Shown piece after piece: positions 1-14,099 of a DNA stretch of 64,000 nucleotides. Source of the DNA: Castanea sativa. Its lineage: Eukaryota; Streptophyta; Magnoliopsida; Fagales; Fagaceae. Each line of letters starts with the position of its first letter. The stretch's first letter is position 1. A model generated the notes under the pieces. It saw nothing but the letters and a program-made list of their open reading frames with translations, was not told the origin of the DNA and made no database searches. The position numbers were made by a program, and so were the translations under genes. The DNA lies in the NCBI RefSeq assembly GCF_040712315.1, contig NC_134020.1:32213751-32277750 (forward strand), read 5' to 3'.

Positions 1-297
1 ATTGTGAAAATTTTAGGCGGATGGCATGCGCTCAAAGTTTATTAGTTAGTTGGACTATTTTTTAAAAATCGAGTACAGCAAAATCAATTTCCAGCCAAAA
101 TTTCAGCCAAAATCGAGTTTACTATACTCGACTTCCTTTTTTATCCATCTCAGAGCTAATTTTCGATAGGAAGTCGGGTATAGTATACTCGATTTTGACT
201 GGAAGTCGATTTTACTATACTCGATTTTCAAAAAAAAGTCCAACTAACTAATAAACTTTGAACGCATGCCATCCGCCTAAATTTTTTTCAAAATTAT
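1..297. mobile_element. Foldback (inverted-repeat) element upstream of peroxidase 1
   Basis: The first 150 bases and roughly 155-297 are near-complete reverse complements. Both arms carry the module GGCGGATGGCATGCG, then TTATTAGTTAGTTGGACT, then short repeats built on a TCGAGT/ACTCGA core. This makes one long hairpin typical of a MITE or foldback element. The left boundary lies at or before the window edge, so no target duplication can be checked. It sits about 1 kb upstream of the peroxidase 1 start. The superfamily is not determined. Confidence 0.7.
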
Positions 298-665
298 ACT
301 GTTTGGCAAATTTTGCCCATTAAGTCACTCTACGTTGCTGAAAATATATATAGATTAGACGTGTTTATGCTGAAAATGTCATACCTTGCTCGGCCTTTCA
401 GCTTAAGATCAAGGTGTGTTGAAATGTCAACCAATTTTTTTACTCGATTTTTAAAACAGTCCAACTAACTAATAAACTTTGAACGCATGCCATCCGCCTA
501 AATTTTTTTCAGAATTATACTGTTTGGCAAATTTTGCCCATTAAGTCACTCTACGTTGCTGAAAATATATATAGATTAGACGTGTTTATGCTGAAAATGT
601 CATACCTTGCTCGGCCTTTCGGCTTAAGATCAAGGTGTGTGTTGAAATGTCAACCAATTTTTTTA
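238..665. repeat. Direct duplication of promoter-proximal DNA, period 221 bp
   Basis: Two near-identical copies, about 238-442 and 459-665, each begin with the right arm of the foldback element and continue through GTCATACCTTGCTCGGCC to the AAATGTCAACCAA block. Paralogues 2 and 3 have a single copy of the latter block (around 21513 and 56521), so the duplication is specific to unit A and carried promoter-region sequence with part of the foldback. Confidence 0.8.
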
Positions 666-1241
666 GTAATAGTGCTTTGGCTTGCAACAGTTGAATTGTC
701 AACTAACGGTCTAACCTTGAGGTGGTCTTATCTAATATTTCGTGGCCGGCAAATTCACGAAACTCAAGATTTATAGATAATTTAGCAGACCCCACAAAAT
801 TTTGTCTAAGGCTTGGTAGCATGCCACATCAACTGTTCAATTTTTTTTTTTTTTTTAGAACAAGCTGTTCAATTTTTTTTTTTTTTATATATTCTACTCT
901 AACCTAATTTAAATGTATATGGGTATGAAGTTCACTCTGGAAACTTGAACCCCAACCCCTGCCTCATAGTTTACAAACATTTATACTTGTAGAGTGATTA
1001 CCGCACAAAAAAAAAAAAAAAAGCGTGTTCAACCAGTTAAATACACGTAAACATATTTATGTGCTCTGAAACTTTATCATTATGTCAATCATTCAAATTC
1101 ATTGCTGTTGCCTACTTTTTCTTTAATTTCTAGATGTTGAAATTAATGCTATGCCTGCCCATGCAAATAGCCAAATACTAGTCTTAAAGATTAGGTATTA
1201 CGTACCTGCCTCTGTGCGAAACTTTCTCATTTAGACCCCTA

Positions 1242-1248
1242 TATATAA
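1242..1248 (+). promoter_or_regulatory. TATA box of peroxidase 1
   Basis: TATATAA lies 75 bp upstream of the ATG at 1323. The surrounding block (ACTTTCTCATTTAG before it, CCCAAAT after it) is conserved at the same place in genes 2 and 3, which supports it as the core promoter. Confidence 0.75.
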
Positions 1249-1322
1249 CCCAAATACCCTACCAAGTTCTTGGCAAAACCTTAACACATTCTTCCTTCTA
1301 AGTTTGATTATTAAGCAAGGAA

Positions 1323-4378
<3,056 letters not shown>

Positions 4379-4601
4379 TAGGGGTGTTTTTCTAGAAAAA
4401 AAAATTATAAATGAATCAGTGAAGATTTATTTTCTTTGGTACTTTTCTATGGTATTGAAAATGAATCAGTGAAAATCAAATTCTAGCTCCAAAAGAAAGC
4501 AATTTGTTTGTTTGTGCTATGGTACTTTGAGTGAAAAATTGTGAAATTATTTATTTGTAGAAGTTTGCAAGTTGTTTGGACTTTGGATTATTGTTAAATT
4601 T

Positions 4602-4607
4602 AATAAA
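4602..4607 (+). terminator. Likely poly(A) signal of peroxidase 1
   Basis: AATAAA lies 224 bp after the stop codon in a block (GGATTATTGTTAAATTTAATAAATTC) that is conserved after genes 2 (24687) and 3 (62252). Confidence 0.55.
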
Positions 4608-4612
4608 TTCTC

Positions 4613-7600
4613 TTTTGCCTTGGTTACTTCTTTTGTGATTTTCTATTCAATCTGGAGTCATAGGGGAGTGAGCTCCATATTTTTGGGATGAGCTCCATGT
4701 TTATAAAAAAGCGATCTTTTTTTTTTTTTTTTAATTCAATAATTACAACAATTAGTAAGGGGGAATTTGAGTTATGAATATCTCCATTTGGAAACATCAA
4801 AAGGCACAATTAATCAATTTTGATTGGTGCAACATCATTCCTACATAAGTCCATCAGTGACTTTTATTATATATCAATCACAATATAACAACTTAATAAT
4901 CGTGAGAAAAGTTACTAAGTGTTTTTTAATAGCCAAACCTATTGTAAATATATTGGATAATTTATTTATTTGGAGAATGATATATATTGGATAATATTAG
5001 ACTAATAAAAAAATCAAACGTTTTCTAGAATTAATCAGATACTACTGTATTAATCACTTGAAAAATATCGGCCTTATATCTCAAACTTTTCAAAAAATAT
5101 GATCTTTATACCCTTCTAGTATTAGCTATAATTATATAATGTTTTTTCCTCAATAATCAAGTATAATTATATATTTTTTAGAATATAATTATAGAATTTG
5201 GTTAGAAGTTTCACTGCTAATTATTTATTTTTATTCTCTCCCCCCCCCCCCCAAAACCTACCATGGCTTACTATAATCTAACCACGATTAAATAACTTAA
5301 AAACTTTTTTATTTTTTGCGTTTACTTTAATATATTTTGCTAGGGGTCTCTTAACTCAACTAGGGTTGTAAATGAACTAAGCTATTTATCAACAGCTTGA
5401 GCTTTACTCAAAAAAAAAAAAAAATCTTATTTAATGAGTCAAGCTTAAGTTTAGGTTCAAACATAGCAACGCGTTCATGAACAAGCTTGTGAACATGTGA
5501 GCTCAATTTAACTATATATAATATTATATTTTTATATGTATACTTTTCTAAAAATATATTTATATAGGCTTGAAATTGGATAGTATAAATTTGTCAATAG
5601 GTTCATTTGTTATTAAATTATTATTTGTAACTTATTGGTGATATAATCACTCCATTCATAGTAAAAATACATAAAAATGTAAAAGGGTAAAACATTTTAA
5701 CCTTGGTTTCGCAATATATAGAAGAAGAATAAGTTAACCAAGTGGCTTGTAAACAAGCTGAAGCTTGCTTGACAAGAAAGTGAGTCAAGCTTAAATATAA
5801 AATCTAATTTGTTGATGAGCTCAAACTTGACTCATTTATAGACATAAGCTCCATTGGTTGGCACCTATTGATGGCTTCAAAGGAAACACCTAGGTTCAAG
5901 CCCCCTCTCCAACTATTGAAAATAAAGAAACAACTATAATCTATCATATTTTCAGATCGATTATAATTTATTTATATATATATATATAGAAAATACTAAT
6001 ATATAATAAAATATTTCCAAAAATAAGTATTTCATCTCTTCATATTCAAGCCGGAGATTGTTCCTAAAAAGAGAGAGAAAAAAAAAAAAGTTGAAGATCT
6101 TCATTAGTTTTTTTTTTTTTTTTTAAAGGGTTCCAAATCGTGATGGCTCGTTGAAGTCTGGGCCCCAACTACTTTTGGGTCAAAAACTTAGTGGCCTGGG
6201 CTCTATGTGTGCAGTTCGCATTAGCCAAATAATATTTATATTTTTTATTGTCTCAAAAGTAATAATAATAATAAATAAATAAATAATCGGTGAAGTAATA
6301 ATAATAATAATAAATAAGCTCCCAGATATCTAATGCATTAAAAATTTAATGACACCAAAGTAATGCGTAATTTGTAGTCTCCTCCTCCTGCCGACTTAAA
6401 AAAGGGCACAATGGGTGCACCTTATTAGAAAAAAAGTTTTTTTTTTTGGTTGAGAAACTATTAGGCTATTACCAAAAGATAGGCATGAAAAGTAGGAGCA
6501 ATGTACTATACCATACACAGCATGGTAGTACTAGCTAGTGCCTATTGCCTAGTTTGGACTGGAGTATTCTAGCTAGCAAAAATGGGCCTTGTCTATTCGC
6601 ATTTTAAGTTGTAAATGGACATGTAGAAGTTAACAAAGACCATCGCATTTAATTGATTAGACTTGTAGAAGGTAGTAGGACCATTGCATTTAATTGGACT
6701 TTTAGTTGTAGAGGGTCACTTAAAAAAAAAATGCACCGGGAGATATAATTTTAGGTTTAAGAATAAATTTTATTATATTCAAATAATAATAATAATAATT
6801 ATTATTATTATTATTATTATTATTATCACCTTCTAAGATTCAAAATTAATACTCAAGTTTAATTTTGATCTATTCTCAAAAAAATTTTAATTTTTATTGA
6901 AGTATTTTAACATTTTTTTTCAATTAATACTATAATTAATCTGCTTAATATTTCTTATGACAGTCAATTTTTAGTATGCTTTTATTAATTTAATTCTGCA
7001 AAATAATTATAATAAGTATTTTCAGTAAACTTTTGTAAATAATATATATGTTTAGAAAAGAATCTACGCTCTGTTTGTTTCAATAATGATGTTTTCTAGA
7101 AAATAAATCATTTTCTAAAAAGCATTTTCTATAAAACTATCTCATTTTTCAATGTTTGGTAGCAACTTTAAATAAGTTGAAAAACAACCTCTTAACTTCC
7201 CTTATTTAGCTTACTGTGAGATAGAGTTGTTTTCCAAAAAAATTTAATGGAAAACAATCTCTAAAAATAAGTCATACTTTTTATATTGACCAAAGATAGT
7301 TTTCCTTTTACTTATATTTTTTTATGCTACCAAATATTAGAAAATAAGGAAAATTATCTTTACACAAGATTTTCCATTGAAACAAACGGAGCGCTAGTCT
7401 TCTTATGAAAGATATTCATCCAATAAGCTCAATACTTTCAACTAATTACACTTTTATCTTAAAGATCGGTACTGATACTTTTTCCCCCTTCTTTTTTAGA
7501 TTGGTACTAATAGTTGGAATATTATTAAAGCGACAAGCCAATTCTACTACAGATGAAGGGACCCATTTCCAGAGCTTAGCCATGCCTACAGTAAGAGATG

Positions 7601-8229
7601 AGCATTCATATTTGGTAGTGTAAAATAGAGTTTTCACTTTTCTCCATGGAGAGTACTCAAGCTAGCCCCTGGACATGTGTTATTTCATTTTTTGCCACCT
7701 AACTGCTGCAACTCCAGCTACCTGTATACAACAAATCCTTGTGCTTTTCTAACATACACAAGCACAGTTGCTTGTGTAAAACTTACTTTTGTATTATTTT
7801 TGTTTCCCCTCTCTTGTGCATTCTCTCTCCTTTATAAATAATAGAAAAAATTACTTTTTGGAATGTAAAAATAAAAGATTTATACAAAAAGGGGATGTAA
7901 ACGCTTTAATAGAGAGCACAGAGTCTCCCCCTCCACCCTCGTACTTTTGAGTGAATTTTTTTTACGTAAAATTTATAAGCATTCTGGTAAATCTTGACTA
8001 AATACGGCCTCAATTTATTACCATGTTATTAATAACAGTCAAAAGTAATTATACGGCATTCCTCAAATAGAAAACTAAGATCATGTAAAGCATCCAGTAG
8101 ATATGTTTCTTTTTTTGAGCAATTCAACTTTTGTAATAAGAAAGCCTTTTCTTTTTTCTTTTTCTTTTTTATTAAAGAATAAAATTTTTTTTATTTTTTA
8201 TAAATTATATATTTGTCTTTTTTCTGGCT
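4613..8229. other. Unit A downstream spacer, no supported gene
   Basis: AT-rich DNA collinear with 24700-26341, 29492-30128 and 31728-32400 in unit B, and in part with unit C. It contains a poly-C run (5241-5254), an (AAT)n/(ATT)n palindromic microsatellite (about 6785-6826) and the MITE at 7067-7393. The open frames here are short and not conserved between units; no gene is supported. Confidence 0.7.
7067..7393. mobile_element. MITE, Tourist/Harbinger-like by structure
   Basis: The 327-bp element has terminal inverted repeats: left CGCTCTGTTTGTTTCAAT, right end complement CGCTCCGTTTGTTTCAAT. It is flanked by a 3-bp repeat, CTA (7064-7066 and 7394-7396). Unit B has the empty site (GGAATCTAGTCTTC near 29930), which proves insertion after the A/B duplication. 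Three-base target duplications fit PIF/Harbinger or CACTA, and the TIR favours a Tourist-type MITE. Confidence 0.75.
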
Positions 8230-9317
8230 AATGAAGCACTAATCCTTTAGGCATCCCTGAACAGAGGTAGAAACCTTGGTGGTTTGAACAAATATGGATG
8301 AGGGGGAGGGCTGCCATAACATTGTAGCTTCGGCTTGGATGCTTAATCCTCCAATTCCCCAATGGTAAGGGTTGATGCAAAGATAAGTAACTGTTAGTCC
8401 AATCTACGACAATGGAGCAAGCACTCTTTTAGAAACTCGTGCTTTGGTTGAGAAGAATTTTTTTTTTTTTTTTGGGAAAAGAGCATAAGAAGAGGCCCAT
8501 CGAGGAGGCAGTTTTGATAAAGTTCTCCAACTAAAGAAAGAGATTAATGGTTTGCTCATTCAAGAAGAAAAAATGTGACACTAATGGTCTCAATCACACT
8601 GAGATAAAAATACTAGATGTTTCCATAGTAGAGCTTCCCAAAGATCTCGTAGAAATCAAATAAGTGACCTAAGGAACCAAAAGGATGAGATGTGTACTAG
8701 AGATGATAATATTTCTTCATTACTTGTAGATTGCTATCAACAATTATTTTCTTCTTCTAAATTAACCTACTAAGGTTCATCATGCTTTATAGTGTACCCT
8801 TCAAGTGGTTATAGATGACATTAATTCTCTGTTGATTAATGATTTTACAAAACAGGAAGTTGACATAGCTCTAAAACATATGGCCCTTCTTAAAGCCTCT
8901 GGTCCTAACGGTATGTCTCATATATTTTTTCAGCATTATTGGCATTATATTTCTTAAATTCGGGTCAAATTTAACTTGAGATTAATTATACTTATATCAT
9001 CCTCATCCACAAGGTGAAGAATCTAAAAAGAGTAACAAAGTTTGACCTTATTTCCCTTTGTAACATCCTTTATAAACTTGTATTTAAGGTATTAGCAAAC
9101 AGGCTCAAAAATATTTTACCTCAGATTATTTCTTATTCTCAAAGTGCTTTCCAATCAGATAAAGCCATATCAGATAATATTCTTGTTGCATTTGAGACCC
9201 TCAGTCACATGAAAACAAAGAAGTTATGTAAATTGGGATTCAAGATATGAGCAAGGCAGGTGGTAGAGTTGAGTGAGTTTTTATGCTAAAATTGATTGAA
9301 AAAATGAGTTTTATAAT
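8230..9317 (+). mobile_element. Decayed L1-type LINE, reverse-transcriptase part (unit A copy)
   Basis: Frames broken by stops encode the linker FEQIWM, the LKASGPNG motif (around 8895) and the conserved block LCNILYKLVFKVLANRLKNI (9056-9116) followed by SQSAFQ, all hallmarks of plant L1 reverse transcriptases. The matching copy in unit B starts near 32400 and continues from 37731, so this LINE was present before the segment duplicated. It is cut off at 9318 by the LTR of a Copia element, and no 3' half remains in unit A. Confidence 0.8.
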
Positions 9318-9797
9318 TGTTAGAAACTAAAAAGAATATGGAAAGACACCCAAAGTAGACATGTCCCTCGTATACCTCAGATAATTGTAACATCCAAGAG
9401 TTATAGAATAATAGTTTAGACCGTTACTCTACCCTACTAAGTCCACTATTCCACTCAATATTAATGGAGTGGTGTGTATATAAACACCAAGAGTGGTACC
9501 CATTGTACTAAGAACGAGTTCTGCATTTCTCATAGTGTTTATAGGGTGTTGTGGGGCTCTTAGGTTGTGGGTTATGTTTCCATCACTATAGTAGTGTGCG
9601 ACATCGTCGGAGAATTGTTTTTGATTCGTGGGTTATACAAACTGGAATTCAAAACGTGTTTGAATAGCTGGTCTGCGTGGAGATTGGCTCTAGACAATGT
9701 AGAACAATAAAGCTCCTGTGTGATCGCCGGTTTAGGCCAAGAGAGATATGCCGAAAAACCGAATGTATATTCTACTGCAAAGTCTCTATTTCTTACA
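9318..9797 (+). mobile_element. 5' LTR of a Copia element
   Basis: The 480-bp segment runs from TGTTAGAAAC to TTTCTTACA and is followed at once by TTGGTATTAGAGC (9798-9810), a near-match to the initiator tRNA-Met primer binding site. A LINE is interrupted exactly at its start. The matching gag remnant lies at 17020-17560, beyond the viral insertion. No 3' LTR was found. Confidence 0.75.
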
Positions 9798-9835
9798 TTG
9801 GTATTAGAGCTTTTATAGGTTTTCTCGATGTCATA

Positions 9836-9838
<3 letters not shown>

Positions 9839-9897
<59 letters not shown>
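9839..9897. repeat. (AT)n microsatellite, left border of the viral insertion
   Basis: About 29 AT units lie between the Copia leader and the pararetroviral sequence. A similar TA run lies at the other border (15661-15706). Confidence 0.95.
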
Positions 9898-9898
<1 letters not shown>

Positions 9899-10003
9899 CC
9901 TATGGTAAGATAGACACAACAACGAAATATCACAAGGTCAGGCAGACACGGACAGAATATGAAAGACACGACACAACACAACAGTATCGGCCAAGGAAAG
10001 AAT

Positions 10004-10016
10004 GGCTCTGATACCA
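10004..10016 (-). promoter_or_regulatory. tRNA-Met primer binding site of the pararetrovirus
   Basis: TGGTATCAGAGCC on the - strand matches the complement of the plant initiator tRNA-Met 3' end. By convention this is position 1 of caulimovirid genomes, and it lies downstream of the intergenic promoter region, as expected. Confidence 0.75.
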
Positions 10017-10159
10017 TAAAGGGGGAAGGACGACAGCGCAGAAGGTGGAAGCACAACAGATATATAATAATTTAAAATAAATGATAATTGAAAGTAAGGT
10101 AGTAAAACCAGTCAAGCAGTTTTATATCAAAATAATTAAAAGATATTGAAACAAAAGTG

Positions 10160-10165
10160 TTTATT
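10160..10165 (-). terminator. Putative viral poly(A) signal
   Basis: AATAAA on the - strand, about 220 bp downstream of the TATA box, the spacing typical of the terminally redundant caulimovirid transcript. Confidence 0.45.
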
Positions 10166-10383
10166 GAAATTAATTCAAAACACTTATAGTAGTAGTAGCA
10201 GTTACAAGATTACAGTGATCAGTGATCAATGATCAACAGTACAAGGTTTGAAAACTAGTCTTGATTCTAGTTACAAGCTTTGTGGAAATAGTGAGATATT
10301 CTGATCTAAGGGAAGTCCTAAAGAGAGTTTTAAAGGAGATCCTAAGAGAGAATTCTGATTTTAACAATAAGGGACAACCCCCG

Positions 10384-10390
10384 TTATATA
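10384..10390 (-). promoter_or_regulatory. Putative viral intergenic TATA box
   Basis: TATATAA on the - strand between the end of the second ORF (10534) and the primer binding site, where the full-length-transcript promoter of a caulimovirid is expected. Confidence 0.5.
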
Positions 10391-10533
10391 GGTAAATAAA
10401 GCAATGTACTAAAGTGAATAGTAACATTTTTCACTATTCATATCAAGAAATGAGCCAAAAGTAGTCAACATAAAAAGCAAGGAATCATCATTATCAAGAA
10501 AGCATCTTTTAGCCAATAGTAACTACTCCATCA

Positions 10534-11220
10534 TCATGCTCCTAGATCAGGAGTATTTTGTTCATCATATTCTTCATCATGGCCAAACCAATCTTTTGGA
10601 TAAGGTTGGGGGTATGGGTAATAAGGACTTTCTGCAACAAAGCCATCTTCATCAGAGTTTTTGTCAAAAGACTTGAAGCAATCCAAAAGTGGCTTGGGAA
10701 AAATATCAGTATCAGGACCAAATTGATTCCACCAACGAGTGAACCAAAGAGGCAAATCAGCAGTTTCATCAAATTCTTTGTCAAAGTTAATAAACCATGA
10801 ATGAGTCATTGTGTCATTCTGATGAAGCATGAATCTGAACCAGGTAGTAATATAATCATAATATGAATACAGAACAGGGTGCTTAGGAAGTCTCCTTGTT
10901 GAGGCAGGGGAATGTCCACATTGGACTTTAGAAATAATGTTTTTTAAATAGGCACTATGGTAAATAATTTTGAATTTATCATTCAGATTAAAAATAGTTT
11001 TAATAACAACGGATTCTTCCTGGTGTAAAATGTCAGAATAATATTCTAACTTTTTATCACCATGTTCTAGAATCCAATGGAACAATGGAGGGAAGTAGCT
11101 TCTTGCAATATGAAGTGGATTCTTGATTGCAGATCGGTTTGGTTCAATAAAAAATAGGTTTTGGAAATATTGTTTTTTGATATAGTGGGAAGCATCGGGT
11201 TTGTGTGTTGATTGTAGCAA
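10534..11220 (-). pseudogene. Caulimovirid second ORF, partial copy B
   Basis: An uninterrupted 228-codon frame of unknown function, almost collinear with 13880-13330 of copy A. Shared landmarks are SHYIKKQYFQN near the start, FMLHQNDT in the middle and an acidic tail. Compared with copy A it lacks the 5' end and has an internal deletion of roughly 380 bp just after the CFKSF motif, yet keeps the 3' end and the intergenic region that copy A has lost. Homology with the upstream copy breaks off near 11195. No known domain is recognised. Not a host gene. Confidence 0.6.
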
Positions 11221-11224
11221 TAAG

Positions 11225-12280
11225 TATTGTTGGATTAAGAATAAGGTCTAGTATCATCTTATACTAGAGTATCATCTTTTACTAGTGGGTTGTGTCTTTA
11301 ACACAATCACATTGGAAATACATATTTATGTCATATACTTTCATCATATTAATACTAACTAATGGTATTAATACTAACTAATAGTAGGTACATGTGGCAA
11401 GGGCTTATAAAAAAAGAAGAAGGCAAACATGGCAAGGGAATGTAAAAGCAAAGGCAGAATCATCACACCAAAAGCTACTTGAGAGATTACTATTTTTTTT
11501 TACCAAAAACTGAATGGAGCTTGGACGATTTTTAGTGAATACCCAAGATCTGAGCTCGAAACTCTATATGCTTGCTATAGAGCTCAACATTTTAAGCATA
11601 ATCAACCAGATGAGGAAGTGAAGAAAGAATTTATAGAATTTGTGAAACACTGTTATTCTTATTGGATGTTTCACATTTAAAAATCCTATTTTTAAGAAGT
11701 ACGCAGAGAAAGAAGATCGTTATAAGAATGGTTCTTCCTTCATTCCTACACTCTTTTGAAAAAAGATGGTGGATAAATGGTTGGATGGAGATTAGGGGGT
11801 GAGTATAAATGAAATACACGTCACGAATTCTCTTTATCTCTTTTGCACCCTCTTTAACCATTATTTGTTATTATTTTTATAAAAGCTAATATTCTAGTGT
11901 ATGAATTATGTTCAATGTTTTGTTTTGTTTTTAAGGATGGTACTAGTAGAGATGAAGAGGACAACTCAATCAATAACACGAGGGAGGTTGAAAACAGCTT
12001 GAAGGGTAACTCAGAGGAAGACTAGTATAGATCTTGTCATAATTCTAGTTGTTTAAGTTTAAAACAAGGTTTAATTTCAGGATTTCTTTGTATATTCTAT
12101 ATTTTAAAGTTTGAACTTATATGAATTTTTATCTTTCCATTGATCAACTTTTAGTAATTATTGTACTATTGTAATATGATATTTAAACAAAAATGATATA
12201 AAATAAATTATAAATAAAAAAATAAAAAATATTTCAAAAATCATATAAATATTATCACTGATGACATAAAATTTGCACAT
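11225..12280. other. Unassigned insertion sequence between viral copies
   Basis: AT-rich DNA with no complete gene. A short + strand frame from about 11937, preceded by a pyrimidine tract and AAG, encodes an acidic C-terminus ending GNSEED (stop near 12024). It could be the last exon of an element-borne gene. It may be the inner part of the CACTA element ending at 12935, but the left terminus was not found. Confidence 0.35.
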
Positions 12281-12935
12281 AAATAATTTTATAGTAATGA
12301 CAAAGTCCCTCACAATTTATAGAATAGCGATGCCCCTTAACCCGTTGTAAAAATGTTTTAAGTAATTGCTTAATGTCGTCGCTATTATTCCTAACTAATT
12401 GCGAGGGGTTAAAATCCTTTACAAATAAATTTTAGCGACGTCATTATTTGTCTCGTCGTTAATTTCAAATTTGCAAATAACTAATTGCGAGGGTATGAAG
12501 GTCCTCGCAAATAGTTGTTAACGACGATTACTTCCCCTCGCTAAAAATAAGTTGCGAGGGGTTAAAAGCCCTCACAAATAAATTTTAGCGATGGCATTAT
12601 TTGTCACTAAAAAGTATGTCGTAAATTTGGAATTCGCAAATAACTAATTGCGAGGGTATAAAGGTCTTCACAAATTGTTGTTAACGATGACTGTTTCCCC
12701 TCGCTAAAAATAAGTCGTTGACTTTTCTCATCGTTTGGTAATATATTTGTGAGGGCGAATTTGTTCAGTAATGACGGTGGATTGCCCTCATAAATTATTT
12801 ATTTGTAAAGGTATGGTTGCAAAATCTCTTTTAGCAACAAGAGAAAATACGATGGCCTTCGAGGGCCATATGCCCTCGCTAATAACCTTTTGCGATGATA
12901 TTTTATCCTTGCCAATAGACTTTTTTCTTGTAGTG
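12281..12935. mobile_element. CACTA (En/Spm-type) end, incomplete
   Basis: The right end, read on the - strand, is CACTACAAGAAAAAA (12935-12921), the classic CACTA terminus. It is followed by TAA and then viral sequence. Inside are many subterminal motifs of the type TTGCGAGGG and TTAGCGACG in both orientations, plus a 153-bp tandem duplication (from about 12401 and 12554). The opposite terminus is missing, and the viral 3' flank expected on the left is also gone, so a deletion or rearrangement followed insertion. Confidence 0.7.
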
Positions 12936-14091
12936 TAAGGACTTTCTGCAATAGAGCCTTCTCCATCAGAGTTTTTGTTAGCAGCCTCCTTTTCTTCTCT
13001 AAGTTTTTTCTCAAGAAGAGCACACAAAACCTCCTTGCTTAGATCATCATAGGAATCTTTAGCTACTTTGGAGGATGAAGTAGATGGTGTAATGTCAGCG
13101 TGAGCCAAATGCACCGGGGAATGCGACTTAGGCAAAGGCCTAGGAGACATTCTTTTGTAAACATTGTCCATGATTTGTGGGACATAATCAAATTTATCCC
13201 ACCATTTAATATACCAATGTCTGGTGAGGATATCATCTTCCTTTTCGTATTGCCATTTTAGAATCCAAGGGATTCTGAAACATTTAACAAAATGGAGAAG
13301 AGCAGGGAACTTGGCATTATGAGCATTTGTCTTAAGATTTTTTTCAAAAGACTTGAAGCAATCCAAAAGTGGCATGGGGAAAATATCAATATCAGGACCA
13401 AATTGATTCCACCAACAAGTGAACCAAAGAGGAAAATTAGCAGTTTCATCAAACTCTTTGTCAAAGTTAATAAACCATGAATGAGTCACTGTGTCATTCT
13501 GATGAAGCATGAATCTGAACCAGGCAGTAATATAATCGTAATATGAATACGGAACAGGGTGCTTAGGAAGTCTCCTTGTTGAGGCAGGGGAATATCCCCA
13601 TTAGACTTTAGAAATAATGTTTTTTAAATAGGCACTGTGGTAAATATTTTTGGATTCATCATTCAGATTAAAAATAGTTTTAATAACAACGGATTCTTCC
13701 TGGCGTAAAATGTTAGAATAATATTCTAACTTTTTATCACCATGTTCTGGAATCTAGTGGAACAATGGAGGGAAGTAGCTTCTTGCAATCTTAAGTGGAT
13801 TCTTGACTGCAGATCGGTTTGGTTCAATAAAAAACAAGTTTTGGAAATATTGTTTTTTAATATAGTGGGAAGCATTGGGTTTTCTTGGGTAAACAGCTAT
13901 AACCGGTTGGGTAACAGGGGTCAAGGCATAAGGATCGTAGGCAGAGGCCAAGACAGAGGAGTAATTAGGTTTAGGAATTTTCTTAGGGGAGTGAAATGGT
14001 TGACAATGTCAGTGGGAGAAACAGGTTCTTTTTTCACAATTTGATTAGGTGTTTTCGCAGGATTTTTGTCCTTTGATCTTTTACTTGCCAT
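12936..14091 (-). pseudogene. Caulimovirid second ORF, copy A (broken)
   Basis: Starts at the ATG at 14091 (MASKRSKDKNPAK), just after the RNase H region, a position matching the second ORF of two-ORF caulimovirids. It is broken by a frameshift near 13940, a stop near 13752 and another near 13600, and is interrupted at 12935 by the CACTA end. The Lys/Ser-rich N-terminus and Trp-rich centre (LPLWFTRWWNQF-type block) have no domain I recognise. Function unknown. Confidence 0.6.
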
Positions 14092-14099
14092 TGTGGCAC

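Noticed and set aside
9798..10016. Possible tRNA-Met related gene
   Set aside because: TGGTATCAGAGC-type sequences here are primer binding sites next to an LTR or viral promoter; no cloverleaf surrounds them.
9572..10056. Open frames rich in Ile-Tyr on both strands
   Set aside because: They are translations of the (AT)n microsatellite and its flanks, not genes.
10534..11220. Host gene encoding a 228-residue protein
   Set aside because: The frame is duplicated in broken form at 13330-13880 directly downstream of viral RNase H, so it is viral in origin.
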